Of a stretch of DNA of 64,000 nt, positions 35,961 to 47,653 are shown piece by piece. Numbering within the stretch: the first letter of the stretch is position 1; the number at the start of each line of letters is the position of its first letter. The stretch lies in contig CM074187.1 of the NCBI GenBank assembly GCA_037179385.1, positions 2,356,001-2,420,000 on the forward strand, in the 5' to 3' direction. The DNA is from Holothuria scabra. Its lineage: Eukaryota; Echinodermata; Holothuroidea; Aspidochirotida; Holothuriidae. The position numbers and the translations under genes were made by a program. Below the pieces are notes generated by a model that worked only from the letters and a program-made list of their open reading frames with translations, was not told the DNA's origin and did no database searches.

Positions 35961-38888
35961 GTGCATTTGCCATACGCCAAAAAATCATGCCTAGGTGGAG
36001 GTCTTTGGAATTATACGCCACACCATTTGCTGCAATTGTATGCCAACTGTTGTAATTTTCCCTGTAGCAGCCGAGTACGCCATACGCCAAATTTGTTGGT
36101 GTACATTTCTGTATGCCAAAGATCTAAAGGCCCTACTTTCCAGTATGGCCTAGGCCCTATATGCAAATGAATTGACAACAAAAATTATTTAAATGATTGG
36201 TAACGTGAGGGCAACTAAGACCATGACGTTGTTCTGAATATTCAAACATAACCTATGCATTTTGCATTCCATTTTTTTTTTTTTCCTTTTAGTACACTAG
36301 CACAGGCCTAGAGTCCTGTTCAAAGACTAACAGTTAGTTTCTGCCCTCGCTACTTTCTGCCCCTCAAAAACAGTGTTTTCTGCCCCTTTCATTTTTAGCA
36401 GAAAACATCTTTTAGGGAGGCTAAAAGTAATGGAATGGAACATGATATCAGTGATACTTTTGCCCAATGGAGATTGCATCAACTTTTCCTTAAAGTTTCA
36501 AACTTCATAGATGTCTTTTAATACTATTCAACACCTGTTACTGTTAGTGTTACTGCCAAGTTGACGTCTTTCCAAGCAACATTCTCAATGTAGACTTTAG
36601 TATACTTATACGTACAAATGCATAGGTATACCATATTCAGTGCTGTGAACAATTATTCACACATTCAGCATAAGCCCTGCCTACATGTAGACAAGCAGAC
36701 TAGGCCTAGGCTAGGCTAGTCATTTTGTAGCCTAGGCTAGGCCTAAGTTCAAACATTACTTTCCGCCCCAAGAAGGGCGGGGAAGTACATACCTCCCAAG
36801 TGACCCGCATTTCGCGGGTTGGACCCACATTTGGACACCCAAACCCACTGGCCCTCTGAAAAATCCGCATTTCAATTCCACGAAGTATTCTTAGTTAGAG
36901 AACCAGGCAAATCAGCAAATAATTCAGCTTACCAATAACAACAAATTCAGTAAATCGCATACCACAGCACATTCAACTGCTCGCGCTGCTATACATTGCG
37001 TAGGCCTAGGTATGTACGGAACTATGTTTGCTGTCTCAACATTGCTATCGGCTAACCTTTGCAGCTGGTATGGAATATATTCCTGTCACTGCGAAAATAG
37101 TGTAATAACGTCGTGCAACGCCGCATTCAATAGGGAAAATAACTGCCTACTTTGTGGGTCACCGACGGGATTCGTCCCAGAGTTGCCCAAAAGTTCTGGA
37201 CATGTCTTGACAGTCCTTGACATTCTCGGCTTATGTTTTTATGGTTAGGATGCCATGCGAGATGTACGGAAGTAGCTTTAGGAAATCACCGGCAGCACGT
37301 ACGGTACGACCAACCACCAGTGACATACAGAGTTGACGTTTGCAAACTGTGTCGGTACCGCACTAAAATTTACCTCAAAAATAACAATTGAATATTGTGA
37401 CTAGGAGAGGTTTTAGTCATTGGGCATTTGTGAGTATCTGCATAATATTATTTTGGCAAATCTCTCAAAACAATATTTTTCTAAGTTACCGCAAAAAATT
37501 CAGTACTGTACTGAACTTTTTGGCAGTTAGCTAGCAACTTTGTGTTGACTGATTTGCCAAAAAAGTGTCATCATTTTGCGTGTAGACACTTCTAAAATTC
37601 AAAAATTTTCGAAAAGGGGAGGGGGTGACCCCCTCCACTTATACCCCTCCCCCAGGCCGGCGATCCACCAATGGACAGATCAGATGGACCCGCATCTAGC
37701 CTCTCGGAACTTGGGAGCTATGGAAGTAACGGGCGGAAACTATCGAGGGCGGGAACTAATGGTCCTCCGTTACTAATACTATGTTAGGCCTGTGGCGTAG
37801 AGCAAGCCTACACTAAGTTACTGTGACTAAGTACACAGTGTGCGGTTTCGGCCACAGTTAGGCCTAACGTTAGGCCCTTAGGCTAGGCTTAAAAGCTGAA
37901 GTACGCACAGGCCTAGGGCCTAGCCTAGTCGCATACCGACCAACCTTTCACACTATGTTACATATTAGACTTTAATGTAATTCTTAAGTAACCTGTACCT
38001 TGTACCTGCTTAAAGTTGACTCAAGTTTTGGATCTTGTCCCAGATCTTGCCGGTTTGTACGCAAGTTTTCCTTGTAAGGTTTCACTAAGATAGATACACA
38101 GTACCTGAATCTAGCGAGTACAGTAGCGGTCTAGATTAGCTAGCCTAGAAGTTTCGAACTATTCTGCACTGCACTGCATGCACTGCACTAGTGGTGAGTT
38201 GTAGTAACTCCAGCCAGGCATTCCACATTTTGCAGAAAATTAGAGCTAAAATTTCAAATAATTCTCAAATTCTAATGCCTTTTTTAACTTTCGTGATGTA
38301 AATGAAAATGCATCAGATGAATAATGTTGATTTAAACAGCATCTGCAAAAATTCTTAGAGTTACTCTTAAAATTATGTGAGTCAAAAGCGGGTCAAAAGT
38401 AGAAATGCACAGAGTCGGCTTCTCATTAGGGTATCGTGCGTGCTTGTGTAAGCGCAGGCATGCTGTTATGTTATGTGCGGAAATAGACCATACTGGTTGG
38501 TGTCAAGTACAAAGTGAAACAGGATTATGACTTGTCACTTGTCCCAACTCCCTATCTCTGAAGAACAAATCACCCAATACCCGTATTGTTTGGTTTTCGC
38601 CCCGGCTCTTTGCCAGAGAGTCGGGGGACTTTTGAAAAAAGCACCCAATACCCGATGGGCGAGAACACTCCAAGAAACTGGAAAGCTTAGAAAGCTCATA
38701 TCGTTTTAATTGTGTGACAAACTACCGAATAATAAACTAACGACCAACTAGATGGTGAAAAAGAAAATTTGTCTCATGTGTTGAAATGCAAACAGTAATG
38801 TGAAAAATGGTGAAAATAAACTGGGTACCCCCCATTTTTAACACTTTAAAATATATTATTAAAAATAATGCGTATCCTACATAGGCTA
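35961..38888. other. Gene-free stretch with GCCTAGGC-rich sequence
   Basis: Short frames only. AGGCCTAGGCT-type palindromic words cluster at 36.68-36.76 kb and 37.79-37.93 kb. GGGGAGGGGGTGACCCCCTCC near 37.62 kb begins a repeat whose second copy is near 63.24 kb (both run on to CTCCCCCAGGC.. or CTCTCCCAGGC.. followed by GCGAT). TTTTCGCCCCGGCTCTTTGCCAGAGAGTC near 38.59 kb recurs at 49.66 kb. Confidence 0.45.
38585..38642. repeat. Short dispersed repeat (GGCTCTT.GCCAGAGAGTC), copy 1
   Basis: TTTGGTTTTCGCCCC, GGCTCTTTGCCAGAGAGTC and GGGGACTTTTGAAAAAA recur at 49661-49721 with two or three small differences. GGCTCT..GCCAGAGAG is partly palindromic. Confidence 0.7.
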
Positions 38889-38889
38889 C

Positions 38890-38925
38890 TTTTATTTATT
38901 TTATTTTATTTTATTTTATTTTTTG
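38890..38925. repeat. (TTTTA)n microsatellite
   Basis: About six pentanucleotide TTTTA units in a row. Confidence 0.9.
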
Positions 38926-39515
38926 TTCTCGGTTTGTGCAAACTGTTGTAATTATATTAATATGTCAGAAATGAGAAATCAGGCCTATATACTGGCCTAA
39001 GAATTTCATCTACGGCTTTCCGTAAAGGTATTTCACTTTTGTCTGGTTTTAACTAAAGAAATGTGATTTTTCATCGAATGTTTCCTTGTCAGAGTTTATC
39101 ATAGGTTTTCATTATTTTTATTTTGTCAGCGGGGGCAATCTGCCTTCCTGCCCCCCCCCCCCAACAGAAATTTTGGGGACGCGATGGGTGATGTTGAAAA
39201 AATGAAGGAGAGCCCCAAAAATGAAAAAAAAGATAAACGGCAAGGGGAGGGAGGGAATCGGGGGCATTTTTTACAATTTTTCGGGGCGGGGGGAGGGGGG
39301 ACTTAGTCGTTGCGATAAAGTATGCAGTCCCGGACGGCGACTAGTCTCCCCGATGGTATACCTGTTTTTTGCTCTCAAGGGACAATTTCTCTAATAATAA
39401 CCCCATATTTTCGGCGCTCTACGCGCGGTGTAGATTCACCCCAGTTTTTTCAATACTTCCATTCCACATTATCTAGAGGGTGCAAGTCCTGTCAACCTTA
39501 CTAAGTAACAGGTAG

Positions 39516-41820
39516 GCAGAGTACACAGGTTATGTAGAGGTCGTTAATTTCATCCCATATCACAAAGCTTTTGACATTTGTTGTTTCAGTAAACCTCCAA
39601 GTAGTGACAAAACTGTTCTTGACTTCAGTAAAGCTAATTTTAGTCATGCAAAAGAGGAGCTTAGCATAGATTGGGTTGCACATTTGTCTCATTTAGGTCC
39701 TGCTGAAGCTTGGAATTTTTTCAGCAGTACTGTTTCTGATATTACAAAGTTATGTATACCACTCAAGAAGGCTCGGGTGAAAAGTAGGCCTATTTGGATT
39801 TCTAGGGAGGTACTCAGGGCAACTAGGAAGAAACGTAAGTGTTGGCGACGTTATAAGGCCAGCAAGGATTCTGATGACTTAAGTGCCTACAAGAGTCAAG
39901 AGGTCTTAGTTAAAAATTTGGTTAAGGACACTAAAGCTAGGTTTGAAAAAAAGTTGGCCAGTGAGGTTAAGATTAACCCAAAATCTTTCCATGCCTATGT
40001 TAGGTCTAAGCAGCATGTTAAGGAGGGGGTTGGGCCACTTCATGATGTGAATGGTTCATTAGTTAGTGATCATCAGGATATGGCTAATTTGTTAAATGAT
40101 TATTTTGTATCTGTTTTTACCAAGGAGTCATCTGTCATGGGGATTTGTAGGGGTTCTGATATCCCTTCTTCAATGAGTGACATTGTGTTCTCTGAGGAGC
40201 TGGTTCTGAAAAAATTAAAGAGTTTGAAGGCAAGTAAGGCTCCTGGGCCAGATGGGATCCATCCCGCCATCCTTCATGAATGCTCTGAGGTTTTATCAGT
40301 TCCACTATCAATTATTTTTCAGAAATGTCTTGACTCAAATTTTGTTCCTACTGACTGGCGGGTTGCTAATGTCACTCCAATTTTTAAAAAAGGGGATCGG
40401 AGTTCACCTTGTAATTACAGGCCAGTCAGTTTAACTAGTGTTGTGTGCAAAAGTATGGAATCCTTAATCAAGGACTGTTTGCTAAAGCATCTCTTAGATA
40501 ATGGGTTACTCAATCTAACTCAGCATGGTTTCCTACCCAGTAGATCTTGTGTTACAAATTTGCTAAGCTTTCTTGAGGATGTTTCTTTGTCTCTCGATTC
40601 AGGTTCCAGTGTGGACGTCATTTACCTTGACTTCCAAAAAGCTTTTGACAAAGTACCTCTAGGTAGACTCATGGTAAAATTGCATAGGTTAGGCATCATG
40701 GGCAAGTGCGCTCAGTGGATCAATTCGTGGCTCAATGGTAGGTCTCAGAGAGTTGTTGTCAATGGAAATTTTTCTTCCTGGAAAGAAGTCTCAAGTGGTG
40801 TACCACAAGGTTCTGTTCTTGGCCCACTTCTTTTTCTTAATTTTCATAAATGATATTGATAGCTCTATCACTTCCAGTATAAGTAAGTTTGCTGATGATA
40901 CAAAGCTCTATAGGAAGGTTGGAGGAAAGGATGATTCTTTATTGCTTCAGAAAGATCTGGATAGGTTATTTTCATGGTCTCAGACTTGGCAAATGTCTTT
41001 TAATGCTGATAAGTGCAAAGTCCTCCACTTTGGTTCTAAGAATCCCCACCATGATTATACTATGAATGGTACTAATTTGAACAAAGTGTCTTCTGAGAAA
41101 GACCTTGGTGTAGTTATTACAAGAGATTTGAAGTCATCTAGGCAATGTGCAGCTACTGCTGCAAGGGCAAATAGGGTGCTTGGGTTGATCAGGAGGAATT
41201 TTAAGAGTTTTAGTAAAGAAATTGTGCTAAATTTGTATAAGCAGCTGGTTCGACCCCATCTCGACTATGCTGCACAGGCCTGAGTCCCTACTTTGAAAAG
41301 GACAAATTGCTTTTAGAGCAAGTTCAGAAGAGAGCTACCCGACTCATACCTGAGGTTAAAAATCTACCTTATTCCCAAAGGCTTAAGCTGCTTGGGCTTA
41401 CCACTTTGGAGCTGAGAAGGATTAGGGGGACATGCTCCAGGTATACAAATTTCTATCTGAAGGGAATCCTTTGTTAGCTTGCAGTTATTTAAAGGTCCAG
41501 AGTAATCCTCGGGTTAGAGGCCATTGCAAAAAGCTTGAAAAGTCTTTGCTAGACTTGACATTAGGAAGTTCAGTTTCTCTCATAGGGTTGTTAGTGAGTG
41601 GAATAGCCTGCCTGAGTGGGTTGTTAACTCCACATCAGTGCACCGTTTTAAGGTTAATATTGACAAGTTTTTCCATGACTGTGGTAGAATCTAATCTTTC
41701 TGGGCTCTTTAGGTGTTGGTGGTTTGCTTTGTTTTGGGGGGTTTTTGGATTACAGGGCATCTTATGGGGCCTTTACAGCCCTCCTTTGCCCTTGAACCTG
41801 TTATGTTATGTTATGTTATG
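39516..41820 (+). pseudogene. 5'-truncated non-LTR retrotransposon with reverse transcriptase
   Basis: The main frame, open from 39516 (first Met at 39684) to 40853, reads as the C-terminal ORF2 of a CR1/Jockey-type LINE. It has a basic linker, then KASKAPGPDGI, NVTPIFKKGDRS, NYRPVSLTSV, IYLDFQKAFDKVP and SGVPQGSVLGPLLF. A one-base insertion near 40840 moves the protein to the next frame (to 41283), which carries the catalytic FADDTKLY near 40890. Further breaks follow (TGA at 41281, shift near 41430) with recognisable sequence such as MLQVYKFLSEGNP. The endonuclease domain is absent. The 3' end is (TTATG)4 at 41801-41820, typical of 3' simple-repeat tails in this LINE group. The copy is dead. 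Confidence 0.9.
41801..41820 (+). repeat. (TTATG)4 tail of the retrotransposon
   Basis: Four TTATG units directly after the last LINE sequence. Confidence 0.9.
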
Positions 41821-41849
41821 TTAAGCCTAGTTGCTGTTCTCTTGTGTGT

Positions 41850-42025
41850 GTCACGCGATAGGTCAGTTGGTAAGCGACTCACGGAGCATAGTTTGGCTAT
41901 TTTATCGGGTATTCCAAGTGGTTTCGACACAATGTATGTTACCCCGATACGGTCTACAACCCCTACAGTTTCTATTTTTTTTTTCTTTTTGTTCTTAATG
42001 ATTACATAGGCTATGTTATGTTTGT
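41850..42025 (+). mobile_element. Possible tRNA-headed SINE
   Basis: GATAGGTCAGTTGGTAAGCG resembles a tRNA A box and D arm, and AGTGGTTTCGACAC about 55 bp on is a weak B box. The stretch ends near CTATGTTATGTTTG, echoing the TTATG tail of the LINE just upstream, as expected if the SINE borrows that LINE's machinery. The cloverleaf does not close well, so a working tRNA gene is unlikely. Confidence 0.35.
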
Positions 42026-42600
42026 AAGCCTACCAAAATTTTCGCGCTCTTCGCGCGCTTTGCAATTTCACGATTCAGACTCAAAAGAAAAATATCAGTG
42101 CGCAACTCGCCTTTTAAAATATTAAGTGATATTGTGCAATTGTGCCCCAAGCTGCAATGACAGGCTCCTTCATATGCCCTTCTCACCACCCCTCGACATA
42201 GGGGCTGTCGGAACTTGTGGTGGCTGGCATGGCCCGCCCCCTGTCGGGAATAATCTGTCGCCTTCCCATGGTCGGTTTAGTTAGTTCTGCAATAAAACCC
42301 AAAATATTCGGTACGCTTTGCACACTCTTCTTCAGTTCCGTTACCCAGAGCTAATGAAGTACAAATCCTTCCCGTCTTTCCAAATAAATTAATAAGTAGA
42401 ACAAATGGATTAATGTGCATATCGGGAATTTAATCTCATTTCGCTAAACTTAGTTAATAATCTCTTGCAGTCTTGTGTCAGTTGTGCGGTATGGACTCGA
42501 AGAAGGAAGTACAATATAAGTTGTACCCGATAGGGCCCAAATGACGGGACAATTATTGACCTATATAAGCTTGAAAGAAGTACAGATTCTTTTTAGTGTA

Positions 42601-43400
42601 CACTCTAAAAACTGTTGGGTAAAAAGTGTTGGGCAAAATACAAAATGCCCAACATGGGCAAATTATTACCCCAAAAATGGGTAAACAACTGTACCCATAT
42701 TATTGGGCAAATTAAAGTTGGGCAAAATCCAGGTGTTGGTAAAAGGTGTTGGGCAAGTTTTAAAAGTACCCAACAGTTGGGTAAAATGTAATTGACCAAT
42801 AAGTTTTACAGATAATTATTGTAATAGGTCTATAAGTGGTTCATTATAAGATCTCATGGTTGAATAAGGTTGTATTTGGTAAATATAAAGCTAACGATAG
42901 AATAGCAGTAAAAATCTGGACGAAAGTACTTAAAGAGCAATGGTGGCATAGAAAAAAGAAGTTTTCATTGCTACATAATCAATGGGAGAAGAAATACAAA
43001 GTTCACGATTGAGTTTGAAATTTTAAACTACACACTTCACTGTTTACTTGCCAAGTGCATCGTCGCTGGTGCCCCCAATCACTCTTGGAGGATAAACGGT
43101 GTATGTGTTAGGCTACTTTGACTTTGTTATATTGAAATTATTGAAATCCAAACAAGCACCCAACATACTGGATAATTTCATTGCCCAACACCATTTGCCC
43201 AACAGTTTGCCCAACAGTTGGGAGGACACATATATACCCAGTATTGGTTAAAAGTTGGTCATTCAGTAGTACCCAACTACTGGGTAGCTGCATTGCCCAA
43301 CACCATTTGCCCAACAGTTTGCCCAATTGTTGGGAGGACACATATATACCCAGTGTTGGTAAAAAGTTGGGCAAATATTTGCCCAATATTTTTTAGAGTG
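42601..43400. mobile_element. 800-bp TA-flanked element built of TTGGGCAA/TTGCCCAA words
   Basis: CACTCTAAAAA opens the element, its complement TTTTTAGAGTG closes it, and both ends abut TA (42599-42600 and 43401-43402). That fits a Tc1/mariner-type MITE. The outer 190 bp on the left and 260 bp on the right consist of many TTGGGCAA, TTGGGTA and complementary CCCAACA words that can pair. The right part is a tandem pair of about 112 bp (43180-43289 and 43292-43400). The middle has no coding capacity. Confidence 0.8.
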
Positions 43401-44663
43401 TAGGTTAACCCCAAAATTTTTACGGTTAAATCAGTGCGGAAATATCTTCCTCCAGCATATACAAATTTTATGTCGTATATGACTCACAATGGCAGGTATA
43501 GTGCACAGGTTTTCTTCAAATCTCCCTCACCAACTCATCGACGGCATCCTGGCTGTCGGGGCTTGGGGTCGCTACCCAGCTTACCCCTCCCCCTTTCGGA
43601 GAGTGGACCTTCGTCGGGCAAATCCTGGCGCCAAGCCTGTAGGAAGACACATTTTCCAGTTATGACTTGTATATGTGTAATGGGGCAATGAACTAAAAAT
43701 GGAAGCTGCAATTTTTGGATAGCGGCAACTATTTTGGAGGGGCGGCCAATTTCACTAGGAGGGCGTGTCGCCCCTCTAAAACCACCTGTGGAGACCACTG
43801 GAATCTAATATAAAAAGAACAAAATATAGCACCATATTGCATCTAACCTCTTCGAGACAGCAAAAAATTCCAAAAGGGAAGGGGGACACCCAGGGAGACA
43901 GGCCCGTAGCCAGGGGGTTCGCACTTACTCCAGCCCAGACCCAAATTTTTTTTATTTTGTTTTTACTTAAATGGAGTTTTGGCGTTTTCAGGGCAAAATA
44001 TCAATTACGTTGGTTTAGCCAATGTAAGCCTTATGAGTAGCTGTTTTATTTCAGTGCAACACAATTTCCTAGGGCCCCATTGATTCGTACAGTAACCCTT
44101 TTACAGCCACACACTAATTCTCGAGGGAATAAGGAAAACATTGATACAAGATTGAAAATGTCCAAAAATTCCAGCTTAGGTGTTCACCAGATAGCTCAAA
44201 TTTGATGTAAAATTGCAAAATCTCCTTAGGGTAGGAGGGGGAAAACCACACCCTCTCCCCGTTCGGTCGCTCGGCTCCTCACTTGGGCGCTTCGCTCCCT
44301 CAAGAAAATGCCGCATCCCAGTGGCGGCGATGAAAAATGAAAAAGTGGGGCCTAAAGGTATGTTCAGCCCCTCAATATTTGTCAAGTGCTCCGATTAAGA
44401 AGCGGGGAGAATTTCGAAGTGAGGCTGAACATATTCTTGATTAGAACACTCGGGAAGTGCCGTTTCCGGCCATCTGAGGAGGTTTGTAAAGCCAAAAATT
44501 GCTTGGTACGCTCCGTTCCAATCGATAGTAGAGCTCCGCTTAGAAACATGTAGTAACATTTTTCATAGATTGACTTTTTTTTGCATTACAGAAATTTCAG
44601 AAATGAGATCCATATTTCCCCGCTTGCCCCCTCCCCCCCAAATGAAATTCGTAGGTCGAAAAA
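43401..44663. other. Transposon-derived spacer
   Basis: It contains CAGGCCCGTAGCCAGG near 43901, a terminus like that of the hAT MITE at 56038, without a recognised partner. It also contains a member of the GTACGCTCCG repeat family at about 44440-44570. No gene was seen. Confidence 0.4.
44440..44570 (+). repeat. GTACGCTCCGCG-family dispersed repeat, copy a
   Basis: It reads GGGAAGTGCCGTTTCCGGCC, TTTGTAAAGCCAAAA, GGTACGCTCCG, CCAATCGATAGTAGAGC and TCCGCTTAGA. Related copies lie at 46425-46540, 48255-48310 and 55080-55190. Confidence 0.6.
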
Positions 44664-45674
44664 AAAAATGAATGGAAGTGGGTAGGCGGTGACATTACCT
44701 GATAGTAGGCAGGCCCTATCCAGTCCCTTCTTTCAGTTTTGAATGTTGGTGCGTTCTTAACGGATATTCTTTCTTGTAATTAGTCTAAATTAGACAAGTA
44801 GCATCTTTGTGCTGTGGGGTGGGATTACTTGAAGACCGCAGATACTTTGAAGAACTGCTCTGTTAGGTTCCAAAAGGGGAGAAACTTCTTGCAAGGCCTC
44901 AAAAGAGTCGAATCAAGTGTACAGCCCTTAAAGGCCGAGTTAAAACTGCCAATTTTGCATGAAGGCGGAACAAACCTAGCACTTTATCAATAACCTCTCC
45001 GATATAGGTTTCTATCGGATATAACATAAAGTAGCTCTAGGTTGGGGTGACATTTTGCTCTACCCCTCCCTTCAATCAGAATATCAAGCCCTATAGTTCT
45101 CAAAGGACCATTTAAAACAACGAGGATACAATAAACTTTGTACAAAAACCAAAGAGGTAAAACAAAACCTGCAGTGCTAAGACAATGGCACTTAATATCG
45201 GAAAATCCCGTTTGCTGTGTCAAATTTTCCGACATCACCGGTCATAACCTTAGAGAGGGCACCCAAACTAAATAAAACCTGGTTAATTCTAGGCTTAAAA
45301 GCGACTGTGAACTGGAAACAACTTACGAAGAGAATGAAGATTGCTCCCTCGATTCTCTCATCAAGGCGTTCTAAAAGAAGAAATATTCTATCGAAATAAT
45401 ACCAGGACAAACTAAAAAGTCCAATGACTGATGAAGCTGAACATCTAAAACCCAAGAGCAGAAACATGACGTCTAGTTACACGTTTTAGAAACCTTACAG
45501 GGCAGTACTTCAAAGTATCTGCCGTCTTTAATCCCACCCACAGTTCAAAGAAGCTACCTGTCTAATTACAAGACAGAATATCCGTTGAGAACGCATAAAA
45601 ATTCAAAATTGAAACAAGGGACTGCATGCGTAGAATCAGATAATGTCATCGGCTACCCATTTTCATTCATTTAT
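44664..45674. mobile_element. Element with long (about 200 bp) terminal inverted repeats
   Basis: The left arm 44664-44876 and right arm 45483-45674 are inverted copies sharing CAACGGATATTCT against AACGGATATTC, CTTGTAATTAG, GGTGGGATTA and GCAGATACTTTGAAG, with small gaps. The inner 600 bp has short frames only. Ends and target duplication are unclear. Long arms with a non-coding centre suit a Mutator-like or foldback element. Confidence 0.75.
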
Positions 45675-45966
45675 TGAACAGTTCGTCTCCAAACATAAGA
45701 ACTTGACAATTAATTTGTGTTAGGCTAGCCAGCGTAGCCTTAGACATCTTTTATATGTGGGCTACCGGTGGGTAAGGGTGAGAGAAGTTTTATAAATGAG
45801 TGAAGATATTGTACAGCAGTTGCTGAAATCTACTTGTTTTTATTCCTACTGATATATTTTTTCTTAAAACTGAAAGAAATAGACCTAGCTTAACTTATAT
45901 TGAAGAAAAGTCAAGACCAAAAATAAGAGAGTAAAAGCAAACAATTGATTTTAAAAGCAATTGCTT

Positions 45967-46020
45967 TGTATGGGGACCTTAACAATTTGCTTGCAAGCAA
46001 ATTGTGAAGTTCCCCATACA
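45967..46020. repeat. 54-nt near-perfect palindrome
   Basis: TGTATGGGGACCTTAACAAT and following bases pair with ATTGTGAAGTTCCCCATACA, with the centre TTGCTTGCAAGCAA. Two positions per arm mismatch. No loop remains, so it would extrude as a cruciform or form a 27-bp RNA stem. Confidence 0.9.
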
Positions 46021-46424
46021 ATCGCATTTTTTATAGGAAGAGTGGCAAATCGTGATTCGGATTAGGCATAAATCAAACTTAATGCGAATAAAAAACATGA
46101 TTCATTTAATTGATACATTTTGCATGTGCTTTTCTTGAAATGTGTATGATTAATTTAATAAAGTTCATGTGCAGTTTCAGATTTTTACAGTTTAAATTAA
46201 GGCATGGTATGACTATTTGCACAGGTACAAAGCAGTAAAATGGTCAACTAGTGCAATGAACAGAGGAACGAACGACGCTTTGACGCAGTGGAGAACCTTT
46301 TCGGCCAACCTATTAAGACTCTAGCAGGTCTCTCATTGGAATAAAACAAACATTCATAGCGGAAGTATAGATTTCCAAACCTGTGTTTCAAAAAAGTAGG
46401 GATATTTAGCTGAATTCACAGGGC

Positions 46425-46618
46425 CAAAGACACTAGAAAATGCCATTTCCCACGCTCTGAGAGGCATTTTTAGCCAAAACTTTCTCCGTACGCTACGCGC
46501 CAACTGATGGTGGCGCTCCGCTTAGATATTGTTATTTGTGCTAGCCCCTCCCCGCCATATTAACCTTTGCCCCCCTCCCCTCTCAGCCCCAAAATGAAAA
46601 AGTCTGGTTACGCCACTG
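46425..46618 (+). repeat. GTACGCTCCGCG-family repeat, copy b, with a GCCACTG terminus
   Basis: It contains TTTTAGCCAAAACTTTC, CGTACGCTACGCGCC, AACTGATGGTGGCGCTCCGC and TTAGATA, then a C-rich stretch and GGTTACGCCACTG at 46606-46618. That is a hAT-like right end whose left partner was not found. Confidence 0.6.
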
Positions 46619-47372
46619 TTTGGAGTCAAGAGCTCCAGCGACAAGTATTGGGCTTGTAAGTCTGTAAGTAGTAGCTAAGTTTTCCGATTGCGGCAATCTT
46701 ATTAATAGATTAATAAATGGATTTAAATCAGCTTTATGCATGCTCAATAAAGGTGTTATTGTTACCCTAAGAGAGTGAAAAAACTATACTGGTAGTGCCA
46801 AATATGGATACCACTGCAGCAAAGAAGCAGGCTCATTATTTGAAGTTCAGTAGCCCAGCTGGATATGTGCCTTGGTATAATAAAATGATAACATTCTCTC
46901 AGACATGAGTTCTCAGAGTCATACAAGTGCAGTTTATCTGTGACCCCCCAAAATCCCCAAGATTTAGTCCATTCTAAGTGTATGTAAAGAGTAATTCAGC
47001 TTATCGAATTTAACATTTATGAAGATATGAACGAGTTATTCTTGTAGGGCAATTCGGACCGGGATCAATAGTATTAGTTGTTTTGCAAGTGTTTCTGATC
47101 TATATTTTGATCCTTTAATCTCATTGAAATTTATGAAAATAACAATGAAAATATCGTCAAGTGAATAAATATCATGTTAACTTTTGAAAAGCTTTCTTTG
47201 GATCATATTTTTTAAATGGGTTAAAATTAACTTTATGTATGTTCAATAAACGAAAAACGGTGATAGTGTTGTCAACACGAGGTAGACATACTATTGACGT
47301 AGGAAAAACGAGTCTCGAGCAGCGTGAACACAGTGGAGACGTACAGGAAACGAACCGAACGTAACGCACGTA

Positions 47373-47651
47373 TGGCAAGCCATTTTAACATTTACCTCGC
47401 AATTCCACTTAAGTGAAATTCAATTCCACTTAAGTGAAATTCAATTCCACTTAAGTGAAATTCAATTCCACTTAAGTGAAATTGAATCACTTAAGTGGAT
47501 TGCACTTCACTTATGTAATATAAATTTCACTTCAGTGAAATACATTTCACTTAAGTCGAATATATTCTACTTAAACGGAACTGTATTCCACTTAATTGAA
47601 ATGTATTTCACTCAAGTGGAATGACGCGGTAAATGCCTAAATGGCTTGCCA
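47373..47651. mobile_element. TA-flanked MITE with a palindromic CACTTAAGTG array
   Basis: TGGCAAGCCATTT opens and AAATGGCTTGCCA closes the element, next to TA at 47371-47372 and 47652-47653. The inverted ends run about 28 bp (to ATTTACC). Inside is an array of 21-bp units AATTCCACTTAAGTGAAATTC, four nearly exact and at least six diverged (for example CACTTCAGTG and CACTCAAGTG). Each unit is itself a palindrome. There is no coding capacity. Confidence 0.85.
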
Positions 47652-47653
47652 TA

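Noticed and set aside
41850..41935. Functional tRNA gene
   Set aside because: The A-box-like part is good but the B box is weak and the acceptor and anticodon stems do not pair; a SINE head is more likely.
47400..47520. Regular palindromic repeats looking like a CRISPR array
   Set aside because: Units are directly adjacent with no unique spacers, the array lies between TA-flanked inverted ends, and the DNA is animal.
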